Positions 35,189-43,045 of a stretch of 64,000 bases of DNA are shown piece after piece. The translations under genes and the position numbers were made by a program. Position 1 is the first letter of the stretch, and each line of letters starts with the position of its first letter. The notes beneath the pieces were generated by a model. That model was not told the origin of the DNA. It saw nothing but the letters and a program-made list of their open reading frames with translations, and searched no databases. The stretch comes from Achromobacter sp. AONIH1 (GTDB lineage: Bacteria > Pseudomonadota > Gammaproteobacteria > Burkholderiales > Burkholderiaceae_B). The stretch covers positions 186,001 through 250,000 of the forward strand of contig NZ_CP026124.1 of NCBI RefSeq assembly GCF_002902905.1, written 5' to 3'.

Positions 35189-37204
35189 ATGCGCGTGTTC
35201 CTGTGCGAGAAGCCGTCCCAGGGCAAGGACATCGCCCGTGTGCTGGGCGCCGGCCAACGCGGCAACGGCTGCTACAGCGGTGCGGGTGTCGTCGTGACCT
35301 GGTGCATCGGTCATCTGGTCGAAGCGGTTCCGCCCGAAGGCTACGGCGAGCAGTACAAGCGCTGGGGCATCGAGCAACTGCCTATTCTTCCCGAGCGTTG
35401 GCGTGTCGAGCCCAAGGCGGCGACCGCGGCGCAGTTCAAGGTCGTGCAGCAGCTCGTCGCCAAGGCGGGCGAACTGGTGATCGCGACCGACGCCGACCGC
35501 GAGGGCGAGATGATTGCCCGCGAGATCATCGAGCTGTGCGGCTACCGCGGCCCGATCCAGCGCCTGTGGCTGTCGGCGCTCAACGATGCGTCGATCCGCA
35601 AGGCCCTGGGCACGCTCAAGCCGTCCGCCGAGACGCTGCCGCTTTACTTCTCCGCGCTCGCCCGATCGCGTGCCGACTGGCTGATCGGGATGAACCTGAG
35701 CCGCCTGTTCACGTTGCTCGGGCGCCAGGCCGGCTACACCGGCGTGCTGTCGGTCGGGCGCGTGCAGACACCGACGCTCAAGCTGGTGGTGGACCGTGAC
35801 CGCGAGATCGCGCGTTTCGTTTCGGTGCCGTTCTGGGCCATCGAGGTTGCACTCTCACATGCGGGCCAGTCCTTCGTCGCAAGCTGGACGCCGCCGCAGG
35901 GCAGCACCGACGACGCCGGCCGCTGCCTGCAACAGCCGGTGGCGCAGCAGGCTGCCGAGCGCCTGCGCGCGGCCGGTGCCGCCCAGGTGCTGTCGGTGGA
36001 AACAGAGCGCGTGCGCGAAGGGCCGCCGCTGCCGTTCGACCTCGGCACGCTGCAGGAGGTGTGCTCGAAGCAGTTGGGTCTGGACGTGCAGGAGACGCTG
36101 GACATTGCCCAGGCGCTGTACGAGACGCACAAGGCGACCACCTATCCGCGCTCGGACTCAGGCTACCTGCCCGAGAGCATGTTGGCCGAGGTGCCCACCG
36201 TACTCGACAGCCTGCTCAAGACCGACCCCGGCCTGCGCCCGCTGATCGACCGCCTGGATCGCCAGCAGCGTTCGCGGGCCTGGAACGACGGCAAGGTCAC
36301 GGCGCACCACGGCATCATTCCCACGCTGGAACCGGCGAACCTCTCGGCGATGAGCGACAAGGAGCTGGCCGTCTACAGGCTGATCCGCGCCCACTACCTC
36401 GCGCAGTTCCTGCCGCACCACGAATTCGACCGGACGGTGGCGCAGCTTACGTGCGGCGGGCAGTCGCTGGTCGCGGTCGGTAAGCAGATCGCGGTGGCCG
36501 GATGGCGCCAGGTACTGGCGGCGCCGGAGCCCGACGACGCGGACGGCGAGGAAGCGCAGCGCGGCCAGGTGCTGCCGGCGCTGCGTGCTGGAGCTTCCTG
36601 CCAGGTCGGCCAGGTCGATCTGAAGGCGTTGAAGACGCTGCCGCCCAAGCCCTACACGCAGGGCGAGCTGGTCAAAGCCATGAAGGGCGTCGCCAAGCTC
36701 GTGACCGACCCACGCCTGAAGCAGAAGCTCAAGGACACCACGGGCATCGGCACCGAGGCCACGCGCGCCAACGTCATCAGCGCCTTACTGGCACGCGGCT
36801 ATCTTGTGAAGAAGGGCCGTGCCATCCGCGCATCGGATGCGGCTTTCACGCTGATCGACGCGGTGCCGGCGGCCATCGCCGATCCGGGCACGACGGCGGT
36901 GTGGGAGCAGGCGCTGGACATGATCGAGGCCGGCCAGATGACGCTGGACACCTTCATCGCCAAGCAATCGGCCTGGGTCGCCCAGCTCGTGCAGCAGTAC
37001 CGCGGCGCAACGCTCCCCCTCAAGCTGCCGCCCGCGCCGAGCTGCCCGCAGTGCGGCGCCCCGATGCGCCAGCGCACTGGCAAGAACGGCGCGTTCTGGT
37101 CGTGCAGCCGCTACCCGGACTGCAAGGGCACGGAGCCGGTCGAAACCGCGACAGGCAAGCCCGCAGCGCCAAGCCCGCGGCGTCGGTCTCCGAAGGCGAG
37201 CTGA
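35189..37204 (+). CDS. topB: Topoisomerase III of the ICE (TopB/TraE type)
   Basis: A 671-residue type IA topoisomerase. The TOPRIM domain is at the N-terminus (VFLCEKPSQGKDIA, then DADREGE at about 100-106). The active-site tyrosine lies in TTYPRSDSGYLP, and a GIGTEATRA motif and a C-terminal zinc ribbon (CPQCGAPM...CSRYPDC) follow. It unlinks DNA during conjugative replication. ATG 35189 has AAGGAGG at 5 bases; upstream in-frame ATGs lack such a site. Confidence 0.9.
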   Translation: MRVFLCEKPSQGKDIARVLGAGQRGNGCYSGAGVVVTWCIGHLVEAVPPEGYGEQYKRWGIEQLPILPERWRVEPKAATAAQFKVVQQLVAKAGELVIATDADREGEMIAREIIELCGYRGPIQRLWLSALNDASIRKALGTLKPSAETLPLYFSALARSRADWLIGMNLSRLFTLLGRQAGYTGVLSVGRVQTPTLKLVVDRDREIARFVSVPFWAIEVALSHAGQSFVASWTPPQGSTDDAGRCLQQPVAQQAAERLRAAGAAQVLSVETERVREGPPLPFDLGTLQEVCSKQLGLDVQETLDIAQALYETHKATTYPRSDSGYLPESMLAEVPTVLDSLLKTDPGLRPLIDRLDRQQRSRAWNDGKVTAHHGIIPTLEPANLSAMSDKELAVYRLIRAHYLAQFLPHHEFDRTVAQLTCGGQSLVAVGKQIAVAGWRQVLAAPEPDDADGEEAQRGQVLPALRAGASCQVGQVDLKALKTLPPKPYTQGELVKAMKGVAKLVTDPRLKQKLKDTTGIGTEATRANVISALLARGYLVKKGRAIRASDAAFTLIDAVPAAIADPGTTAVWEQALDMIEAGQMTLDTFIAKQSAWVAQLVQQYRGATLPLKLPPAPSCPQCGAPMRQRTGKNGAFWSCSRYPDCKGTEPVETATGKPAAPSPRRRSPKAS

Positions 37205-37793
37205 CGCCCACGTTTCCCTCTGCCACGCCGGCTGCTGCCGACGGCGGGGCAAACCTCCCGCACCCCGCGGGACTCCCCAGCGCGCGTTCCCTTCTGCAAC
37301 GGTGTGCGCGTCCTGCAGGCCCATCACGGCCTGCTGGGCGAGAAGGTCATTTCTCCCCGGATCGCGTTCGCCGCGGTTCCCCTGATCGAGGTGCTTCCGC
37401 CGATACGCGAGCGGTCTCCTGACGCCTTGGTGTGCAAAACTGCGAGGCGCCAGGAGACCGCTTGCGGTCGACGGTATTCGGTGCCGGTGCCCGCCGGCGG
37501 AACAACGGGCTCCCTTTGTGTGTGGATGCACGCCAGAGGATTCCGGCCCCCAGCCACGAAACGGGCCGGGTGAGATTGCTGACGCAGCGAATGGCTTTGA
37601 CGATGGCCTGGCCTGCTTGCAGCCCACAGGTGGATTGATTTCTCTCCAGCCGAAGCCTTGCGAGGCTTCGGCGCCTTTGTCGTGGGCGAACGGAATCGTG
37701 CATCGCTGCTCTTGCCAGCGCTCGGCCCAAACTGGACGGCGTTCGGTTCCGTTTGATCAGCGACGGAGTGCCGCCGCGCTTTCATTCTTCCCG
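37205..37793. other. Long noncoding region after topB
   Basis: About 590 bases in which all open frames look like unsupported extensions. It includes one strong hairpin (37410-37462). No gene start with a ribosome binding site was found. Confidence 0.45.
37410..37462. repeat. Large hairpin in the topB-distal gap
   Basis: Arms AGCGGTCTCCTG (37410-37421) and CAGGAGACCGCT (37451-37462) match exactly. One mismatch later they continue as CGCCT (37423-37427) and AGGCG (37445-37449). This gives a 17-pair stem around a 17-base loop. No T-run follows. It may be an RNA element or a transfer/recombination site. Confidence 0.55.
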
Positions 37794-37873
37794 CATGTGT
37801 CGCTGACGGTCGTCAGCACCATGCCCTGGCAGCCCCGGTCCTCAAGGCTGCAACGCGGTTCGCCGCGTTGACC
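37794..37873 (+). ncRNA. Repeated three-hairpin leader element, copy A
   Basis: CATG, hairpin P1 (GCTGACG/CGTCAGC), CATGCCC, hairpin P2 (GCAGCC/GGCTGC with an 11-base loop), then hairpin P3 (AACGCGG/CCGCGTT with a TTCG loop). It lies 136 bases before the gene at 38,010. All three stems are complete. Compensatory changes against copies B-D support an RNA structure. Confidence 0.7.
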
Positions 37874-37947
37874 GATCCAGTCCGCTTCGCACCGACCACC
37901 GCGGACGCGCGTCGCCACGACGCGGGTGCTTTTCATGTTCAACCCTT

Positions 37948-37966
37948 CGGGAGGTATCCGCTCCCG
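37948..37966 (+). promoter_or_regulatory. Leader hairpin before the gene at 38,010
   Basis: CGGGAG (37948-37953) pairs with CTCCCG (37961-37966) around 7 bases. It lies 43 bases before the start codon. Confidence 0.4.
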
Positions 37967-38009
37967 TCAGGGCGTGGTGCTCCCGGTCTTCAACCAACAG
38001 GAGAAAACC

Positions 38010-38261
38010 ATGTCCCTTGCGCTCGCATCGGCACCTTTGAGTGCTGAACAGGCCCGAGCCGAATCCATCGGCTACCAGGCCCTGGCCTGCGTCGGCAAGC
38101 GCCTGCCCCTGCAAGTGCTGTGCAGCGCAGCCGGCCACTACATCGGCACCGCCGATGCGGACGGCCCGGTCTCGCGGGAGTCGGTCAGCTACTTCCGCTC
38201 GCACCACGCCGCCGAGCACGCCCTGCAAACGGGCCGCTGGCAGCAGCGCCTCCACCCGTGA
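38010..38261 (+). CDS. Small conserved ICE protein of unknown function
   Basis: An 83-residue protein starting MSLALASAPLSAEQARAESIGYQALACVG and ending ...HALQTGRWQQRLHP. ATG 38010 has CAGGAGAAA upstream. No motif is recognised. It is preceded by copy A of the repeated RNA element and by a private hairpin. The short gene spacing to the next frame (25 bases) suggests one transcript. Confidence 0.55.
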   Translation: MSLALASAPLSAEQARAESIGYQALACVGKRLPLQVLCSAAGHYIGTADADGPVSRESVSYFRSHHAAEHALQTGRWQQRLHP

Positions 38262-38286
38262 TGTCCAACCACCAGGAGCCCATGTC

Positions 38287-38679
38287 ATGAACCGTGCCCT
38301 GCCTCAAGAGGTACTTGATCAGATCGAGCTGGAACACCAGCACTTCGCCGCCGCGCCCCAAGCCTTCTTCGAGGCGTGGAAACGCGGCGTCGACATCGCC
38401 GGAGCCGAATGGTTCGGCGACGGCACCCGCGAAGGCCTGCAGCGTGCCACCACCAAGTGGGATCTGCGGCCGAAGCTGCTGATGCTCAACGATGCCCTCG
38501 GCGTCCTGAGCAGCGGCCAGCGGATGTTCCTGTCCGCGATGGTGAGCTTCTACAACGCCCGCGAGGGCGGTGCGATGCTCAAGCGTTGCGGCTTCGAGGG
38601 TCTGTCCGACCTGGGCGGCCTCGACCTGGAACGGCGCAAGGTCGTCGCCGACCTGACGCTGAACTACAACGGCTGGTGA
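38287..38679 (+). CDS. Conserved ICE protein of unknown function
   Basis: A 130-residue soluble protein (MNRALPQEVLDQIELEHQ...). It has an acidic helical N-terminus and a central stretch MLNDALGVLSSGQRMFLSAMVSFYNAREGG. No catalytic motif is seen. It resembles uncharacterised proteins of ICE accessory blocks. The ATG follows a Met at 38,283 and I choose 38287 for frame reasons. Confidence 0.6.
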   Translation: MNRALPQEVLDQIELEHQHFAAAPQAFFEAWKRGVDIAGAEWFGDGTREGLQRATTKWDLRPKLLMLNDALGVLSSGQRMFLSAMVSFYNAREGGAMLKRCGFEGLSDLGGLDLERRKVVADLTLNYNGW

Positions 38680-38724
38680 GCCGCGCTGCGGCCTGCCGAC
38701 GTTCTTCTTTTCTTCCCACCCCAC

Positions 38725-38760
38725 GAGGGACATGCGTCCCTGCATGGGGCCATGTCCCTC
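38725..38760 (+). promoter_or_regulatory. Leader hairpin before the gene at 38,783
   Basis: GAGGGACATG (38725-38734) and CATGTCCCTC (38751-38760) are exact inverted repeats followed by CTTTTCTT and then the ribosome binding site AAGGAG. It looks like a terminator or attenuator placed directly before a gene. Confidence 0.55.
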
Positions 38761-38782
38761 CTTTTCTTGAAAGGAGTGATTC

Positions 38783-39247
38783 ATGTCCCCTGACTTTTCC
38801 ATCGGTCTGCTCGTGACCGACGACGACATCGATGCGGTCATCCTTGAAGGCTGGCCGGCCGACGTGCGCAAGCCGCGCATCGTGGTGTTCGACTACGCCG
38901 GCAATGATGTGCCCGACGAGTATGTGCTGCATGTCAGCAGCGGAACCCCGAATACCGGATTGACCGGGCGCGAGGTGTTCCCGGTCGAGTACGGACCCGA
39001 CTGCCGCTACCCATCGCCCGCTGAAGTCCTTTCGGTGCTCGATGCACCTAAGCCGGCCGGAAAACCTTCCGCGCTGAGCATCGCCCGCAACGTGCACCAG
39101 AGCATCCTCAACCTGGATGCGCGGCTGGATCGCCTGGAGCAGGCGCCGACCGGCGACGACTACAACCGCCTGTACCAGCTTGCGAATGGCGGCCTGCTCG
39201 ACCTGTTGAAGGCGCTGGGCGACCCGTCCTCTACCGCTGCCGGCTGA
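38783..39247 (+). CDS. Conserved ICE protein of unknown function
   Basis: A 154-residue acidic protein (MSPDFSIGLLVTDDDIDAVILEGW...). The first 80 residues look like a small alpha/beta domain, and residues about 100-135 form a predicted coiled-coil (SIARNVHQSILNLDARLDRLEQ). There is no recognised motif. AAGGAG lies 7 bases before ATG 38783. A private hairpin precedes it. Confidence 0.6.
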   Translation: MSPDFSIGLLVTDDDIDAVILEGWPADVRKPRIVVFDYAGNDVPDEYVLHVSSGTPNTGLTGREVFPVEYGPDCRYPSPAEVLSVLDAPKPAGKPSALSIARNVHQSILNLDARLDRLEQAPTGDDYNRLYQLANGGLLDLLKALGDPSSTAAG

Positions 39248-39270
39248 CCGGCTGCCACTTCATCCACCCG

Positions 39271-39318
39271 CTGGGGTTCAATCCCCAGCAGGGGATTGCC
39301 TCGGCCATCCCCTGCTGG
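39271..39318 (+). promoter_or_regulatory. Mutually exclusive leader hairpins before the gene at 39,328
   Basis: Three pairings compete. CTGGGG (39271-39276) can pair with CCCCAG (39283-39288). AATCCCC (39280-39286) can pair with GGGGATT (39291-39297). CCAGCAGGGGAT (39285-39296) can pair with ATCCCCTGCTGG (39307-39318). The last stem ends at the ribosome binding site region, so folding could switch translation. Confidence 0.5.
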
Positions 39319-39327
39319 AGAAATCCC

Positions 39328-40044
39328 ATGTCCTACTCGAACAACAATCCCTTTGTCCGCGGCTACGACGGCCTGTCCGTCCAGCGGCTGCTCGCCATCT
39401 CCTACGACGACGACTGCCCGCTGACCTACCTGCCGCTGCATCCTTCGCAGTCGAATCTGCCGGACAGCCAGGTCGAACGGCGGGCCTGCATCTTCTCGGA
39501 CGACTTCGTGCTGATCACCGAGGACCAGGTGGTCCCCAACGAGTTGCAGGCGCAATGCCGCAGCCACGGGCTCGCCCGCAACGTGGTCTATGCCGTGATG
39601 GCCGAGGAAGACGGCAAGCCACTGCACGTGGGCGACACTTACTCCGAAGAAGCGGCGCGGGAAGTCGTGCGGCGCCTGCGCTATGAAACCGGCTACTACA
39701 GCCGGTGCTGGGAAATCAGCAGCGCGCACCTCGACGCCGACGCACACCGCTTCCTCGCCGAACTGGCGGACATCGCCACGCCGACGCTGTTCCTGTTCGT
39801 CGCCTTCCGCATCCCGTACGGCCCGGCCATCGGGTTGAAGCTGATCGCCACGCCCTGGACCGACGAGAACCTGCGCGCGGTCGAAGGCATCACGGCCAAG
39901 CGGCTGATGCAGGAGCATCGCAAGAAGGGCATGCCGGAATCCCTCATGCACGTGCTGCACCTGGCCGCGCTCGCCGACGTGCGCATGCTGGTCTTCGATG
40001 CCGATGCGCAGGTGCTGGACGGCCTGCCGATCTACGACGACTGA
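39328..40044 (+). CDS. Conserved ICE protein of unknown function
   Basis: A 238-residue soluble protein (MSYSNNNPFVRGYDGLSVQRLLAISYDDDCPLTYLPLHPSQ...). The middle contains GDTYSEEAAREVVRRL and a YYSRCWEISSAHL stretch. It has no signal peptide, membrane segment or recognised domain. It is a typical single-gene unit of the ICE accessory block, with its own hairpin leader before and a terminator after. Confidence 0.6.
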   Translation: MSYSNNNPFVRGYDGLSVQRLLAISYDDDCPLTYLPLHPSQSNLPDSQVERRACIFSDDFVLITEDQVVPNELQAQCRSHGLARNVVYAVMAEEDGKPLHVGDTYSEEAAREVVRRLRYETGYYSRCWEISSAHLDADAHRFLAELADIATPTLFLFVAFRIPYGPAIGLKLIATPWTDENLRAVEGITAKRLMQEHRKKGMPESLMHVLHLAALADVRMLVFDADAQVLDGLPIYDD

Positions 40045-40054
40045 CACCACCTTT

Positions 40055-40082
40055 CGAGCCCCCACGCGGGGCTCGTATTCTT
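40055..40082 (+). terminator. Rho-independent-type terminator
   Basis: CGAGCCCC (40055-40062) and GGGGCTCG (40068-40075) form an 8-pair stem followed by the T-rich TATTCTTT. It closes the gene ending at 40,044. Confidence 0.65.
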
Positions 40083-40155
40083 TCTGGACGAAGCCGGTGG
40101 ACGCGCAGTGCCGATTCCCCCGCGTCGCTGGCCCACGCCTGACGCACGCTGCTCG

Positions 40156-40234
40156 CATGTTCGCTGGCGTTGCCGGCAAGCATGCCCAGGCAGTCGAGAC
40201 CTTCGAGGCTGCGGCACGGTTCGCCGTGCTGGTT
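40156..40234 (+). ncRNA. Repeated three-hairpin leader element, copy B
   Basis: P1 is GCTGGC/GCCGGC (one G-T pair), P2 is GCAGTC/GGCTGC (one G-T pair) with loop GAGACCTTCGA, and P3 is GCACGG/CCGTGC with a TTCG loop. CATG boxes and CATGCCCAGG are conserved. The gene at 40,337 starts 102 bases later. Confidence 0.7.
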
Positions 40235-40278
40235 GCTATTCCTTCTCCGGGCGCATGTCGCGTCCATCCACCTCACCC

Positions 40279-40317
40279 CCAAGGGACACACCTCCCTTGC
40301 GGGCGGAAGTCCCTTGG
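40279..40317 (+). promoter_or_regulatory. Leader hairpin before the gene at 40,337
   Basis: CCAAGGGAC (40279-40287) and GTCCCTTGG (40309-40317) match exactly around a 21-base loop. The stem ends 19 bases before the start codon. Confidence 0.5.
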
Positions 40318-40336
40318 TTGCCACAAGGAGTCTTCC

Positions 40337-41134
40337 ATGGATACCCAAGCCATCCGCGCACAGATGCCGACGCTGGTTCGCGGCCACGTGCCTTCCAACG
40401 TCCGCAGCTTCAAGTTCAACATCTTCGACGGCCAGCCCAAGGTTTCGACGCTGGGCTTCCACGTTGATCCCAAGCCCTTCGAGGGCAAGGTCATCGCCAC
40501 CACCGACGAGGCCATCGTCGTCAAGACGGGGCGGGCCGAGTTCGCGGTGCTCGACAAGGCCCTCGTCACCGACGTGCCCGACGAAGGCGCCAAGGTGCAG
40601 GTCGAACCGTATGCGCGGCGCCGCTTCGACGGCTTGCGCGCGGATACGCCCGAGGAGAGCACTGAGTTCACCGCCGACGGCCAGCCGTACACGGTGAAGC
40701 GGCTCATCCTGGGTTCCGCGCCGGCCAAGCTGCCGATCCCCGAGCCGCAGTGCCCCGAGCTGCAGGAGCTGATCCACCAACTGGAGCAGTTGCCCGCGCC
40801 CGATGGATTCCGCCGCATCACGCACCTGCTGGTGGATGCCGGCGCGCGGGACTTCACGGTGGTCGATCCGAGCCCCAGCAACATCATCGCCACGCCGCCG
40901 GCCATCGGCTTCACCGTCGCTTCGGCGAAGTTCCAGGGGCGCGTCACCGTGCTCTACGAACGCGGCCTCGACACCTACGCGGTGGAGCTGCATCGCGAAG
41001 GCGAGCTGGTCGAGCGGGTCGATGAAGTGTTCTTCGACACCTTGGGCCAGGTGCTGGAGCGGCTGATCGACGACGGGAGCTGGCGCCTCATCCGCGTACA
41101 GCGCCTGTCCGGTCGCAAGCCCGTCCAGCACTGA
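40337..41134 (+). CDS. Conserved ICE protein of unknown function
   Basis: A 265-residue soluble protein. Residues about 35-100 (FHVDPKPFEGKVIATTDEAIVVKTGRAEFAVLDKALV...VQVEPYARRRFDGLR) have the strand pattern of a small beta-domain, faintly like KfrB-type plasmid domains. The C-terminal half repeats a similar strand pattern (FQGRVTVLYERGLDTYAVEL). ATG 40337 has AAGGAG upstream. It is the first gene after RNA copy B and is probably co-transcribed with the DUF3085 gene. No function is assigned. Confidence 0.6.
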   Translation: MDTQAIRAQMPTLVRGHVPSNVRSFKFNIFDGQPKVSTLGFHVDPKPFEGKVIATTDEAIVVKTGRAEFAVLDKALVTDVPDEGAKVQVEPYARRRFDGLRADTPEESTEFTADGQPYTVKRLILGSAPAKLPIPEPQCPELQELIHQLEQLPAPDGFRRITHLLVDAGARDFTVVDPSPSNIIATPPAIGFTVASAKFQGRVTVLYERGLDTYAVELHREGELVERVDEVFFDTLGQVLERLIDDGSWRLIRVQRLSGRKPVQH

Positions 41135-41156
41135 TCCCCTCACGTCCCCAAGCGGC

Positions 41157-41177
41157 TTCCCGTCCTCGCGGCGGGAA
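41157..41177 (+). promoter_or_regulatory. Leader hairpin before the DUF3085 gene
   Basis: TTCCCG (41157-41162) and CGGGAA (41172-41177) form a short stem 33 bases before the ATG. Confidence 0.35.
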
Positions 41178-41209
41178 ACCTTCTTCCTTCACCGTTGGAG
41201 ACCACTTCC

Positions 41210-41575
41210 ATGACTGTTCGATTCAAAGGCACCGAGCTTCGGCCCGTGCTTGCCGAGGCGGCGGCCAACCAGTGCCGCGTCATCCTGGTCAAGGACCAGG
41301 GCGTGTATTTCATGGCCGAGCACGGCGAGAGCCGGCCCGATGGGCGGCGCAAGACCATCGCCTACGCCGTGGGCTGCAACCCCGATGTCGATGCGTTCGA
41401 CGACTGGTGGGAACTGGCGCGCGCCGAATTCGGCGGCGACGACTTCGGCGAGTTCTTCGCCCTGCAGGAACGGGTCCTCACCCGTATCCTGCACAGCGAG
41501 GACGACCTCGAAGTGTCGGCCACGGTCACGCACCTGTCGATGCAGGCGGTATCCGCTGCACCGGCCGGCCACTGA
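41210..41575 (+). CDS. DUF3085-family protein
   Basis: A 121-residue protein with the DUF3085 signature: MTVRFKGTELRPVLAEA, CRVILVKDQGVYFMAEHGE and PDGRRKTIAYAVGCNP, followed by an acidic DDWWELARAEFGGDDFGEFF segment. It is a marker of ICE and plasmid accessory blocks with unknown function. ATG 41210 (with GGAG) is preferred over the in-frame TTG at 41195. A terminator follows. Confidence 0.75.
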   Translation: MTVRFKGTELRPVLAEAAANQCRVILVKDQGVYFMAEHGESRPDGRRKTIAYAVGCNPDVDAFDDWWELARAEFGGDDFGEFFALQERVLTRILHSEDDLEVSATVTHLSMQAVSAAPAGH

Positions 41576-41589
41576 CCGTACTGCTTCCC

Positions 41590-41616
41590 AGCCCCCTTCA
41601 CGGGGGCTTCTCTTTA
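41590..41616 (+). terminator. Rho-independent-type terminator after DUF3085
   Basis: AGCCCCC (41590-41596) and GGGGGCT (41602-41608) form a 7-pair stem followed by TCTCTTTAT. Confidence 0.6.
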
Positions 41617-41718
41617 TCTCGTGCCGCGGCCCATGGCCGCATCGCACGCGCTCGTCTCCAGTCCGGCTCGGGCCGCTCACGCCGGCATCTGCCGGTGCCA
41701 CCGCCTGGTGACGCCTGC

Positions 41719-42063
41719 ATGCGAGACCCGTTCAAGATCGAGCAACCGACCTGCATCAGCTTCAGCGGCGGCCGCACCAGCGCGTACATGCTCTGGCGCG
41801 TGCTGCAAGCCAACGGCGGCCTGCCCGCAGATGCCGTCGTCTGCTTCGCCAACACCGGAAAAGAAGTGGAAGCCACCTTGCGCTTCGTGCGCGACTGCGC
41901 CGAGCACTGGCAAGTGCCGATCCACTGGCTGGAGTACCGGCCCATCGAACCGGGCTTCGTGGTGGTGGACTTCGATACCGCCAGCCGCGCGGGCGAGCCC
42001 TTCGAGATGCTGGTCCGCAAGCGGCAGTACCTGCCCAACCCGGTGGCGAGAGGGTGCCACTAA
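41719..42063 (+). pseudogene. Truncated PAPS-reductase-like (PP-loop ATPase) gene
   Basis: The 114-residue frame starts MRDPFKIEQP and holds the PP-loop SFSGGRTSA at about 14-22 and CFANTGKE, as in phosphoadenosine phosphosulfate reductase-like proteins of ICEs. Those full proteins are, from memory, about 280-300 residues. Here the frame ends at RKRQYLPNPVARGCH, just where the conserved R.C region should continue, so about 60 percent is missing. The sequence after the stop is already the upstream part of RNA copy C, which suggests a deletion. PP-loop proteins of this type occur in phosphorothioation and antiphage systems, but this one is probably dead. Confidence 0.65.
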
Positions 42064-42126
42064 TGCGGACAGCCGCCGGTGCCGATTGCCGCTCGCGCGG
42101 GCGCGCGCCTGGCGCCACGCTGCCGC

Positions 42127-42208
42127 CATGTTCCGCTGACGCCCGTCAGCAGCATGCCCAGGCAGTCTCGATCTTCAAGACTGCGACGCGGTTCCGACCG
42201 CGTTGATC
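42127..42208 (+). ncRNA. Repeated three-hairpin leader element, copy C
   Basis: P1 is GCTGACG/CGTCAGC, P2 is GCAGTC/GACTGC (a perfect stem, with the C-G pair of copy A changed to T-A), and P3 is ACGCGGT/ACCGCGT with a TCCG loop. The flanking CATG and CATGCCCAGG are conserved. The DUF3577 gene starts 153 bases later. Confidence 0.7.
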
Positions 42209-42241
42209 AACCAGTTCGCTCCGGCATCCCAGCGCGAACAG

Positions 42242-42260
42242 CCATCGGTTCTCCCGATGG
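42242..42260 (+). promoter_or_regulatory. Additional leader hairpin after RNA copy C
   Basis: CCATCGG (42242-42248) and CCGATGG (42254-42260) are exact inverted repeats with a 5-base loop, between the RNA element and the DUF3577 gene. Confidence 0.45.
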
Positions 42261-42361
42261 TGATGCCACCCAAGCTGTTCCTTCAACCCACGCGGGGGTT
42301 CCACACCTTCCCCGCCTTGGGTCGGGTGTGTCTCCGCCTCATTGTTCTCAGGAGATTCACC

Positions 42362-42925
42362 ATGACCACTTCCACCGACAAGTCCTACTTCGACCTGCAC
42401 ATCACCGGACTCGGGTATCTCAATCGCATCCGCGAAGTGAAGCCCAAGAAAGGCGATGCGTTCCTGGCCTGCGACATCGCGGCGCTCAACGGCCCCAGCG
42501 ATGACGTGGCCTACGTGCGTTTCGACACGCGCGTCTCGGGCTCCGAAGCGCAGCACCTCGTGCGCCGCTGCATCCAAGCGGTCGATGCCGAGAAGAAAGT
42601 GATGATCGGCTTCCGTCTGGGCGACCTGTGGGCCGACACCTTCACCTACTCCAAGGGCAAGCGTGCCGGCGAGCAGGGGGTGAGCTTCAAGGCCCGCCTG
42701 CTGTTCGTCAGTTGGATCAAGGTCGACGGCAAGCTCGTCTACAAGGCCGAGCCCAAGCCGACCGATGCCGACCAGCGCGACGAACGCGACGTGCGTAACA
42801 CGGATGTCCCCGCGACGTTCGCTGAGCCGCAAGCCGCTGCGTTCGAGCCCGCCAGGCCCGCCGCCGAAGCTGCCGACGAAGCCACTGCCGATGCGCCTGC
42901 ATTGGAAGTTGCCGAGTCGTTCTGA
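42362..42925 (+). CDS. DUF3577 (STY4534-type) ICE protein
   Basis: A 187-residue protein with the DUF3577 core: KSYFDLHITGLGYLNRIREVKPKKGDAFLACDIAALNG and YVRFDTRVSGSEAQHLVRRC...KVMIGFRLGDLW. This is a common ICE accessory protein with an OB-like pattern, possibly a single-strand-binding or replication accessory protein. The C-terminal 50 residues are low-complexity and acidic. ATG 42362 has CAGGAG upstream. RNA copy C lies in its leader. Confidence 0.75.
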   Translation: MTTSTDKSYFDLHITGLGYLNRIREVKPKKGDAFLACDIAALNGPSDDVAYVRFDTRVSGSEAQHLVRRCIQAVDAEKKVMIGFRLGDLWADTFTYSKGKRAGEQGVSFKARLLFVSWIKVDGKLVYKAEPKPTDADQRDERDVRNTDVPATFAEPQAAAFEPARPAAEAADEATADAPALEVAESF

Positions 42926-42932
42926 TCCGCAA

Positions 42933-42968
42933 GGCCCCGACTCTGAATTGAGTCCGGGGCTTTGTCTT
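42933..42968 (+). terminator. Terminator after the DUF3577 gene
   Basis: GCCCCG-ACTC and GAGTCCGGGGC form a stem with one bulge around TGAATT, followed by TTTGTCTT. Confidence 0.65.
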
Positions 42969-43045
42969 CTCCCACTCGCGTGCGCATGCGACCGTCGCCA
43001 TGACGGCCGTGTGCGTGATCGCAGCTTCGTCCGCAGGAGTTCTTC

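Noticed and set aside
41272..41718. Upstream extension of the PP-loop frame
   Set aside because: The frame is open through the DUF3085 gene and its terminator; codons before ATG 41719 read as an antisense-like shadow.
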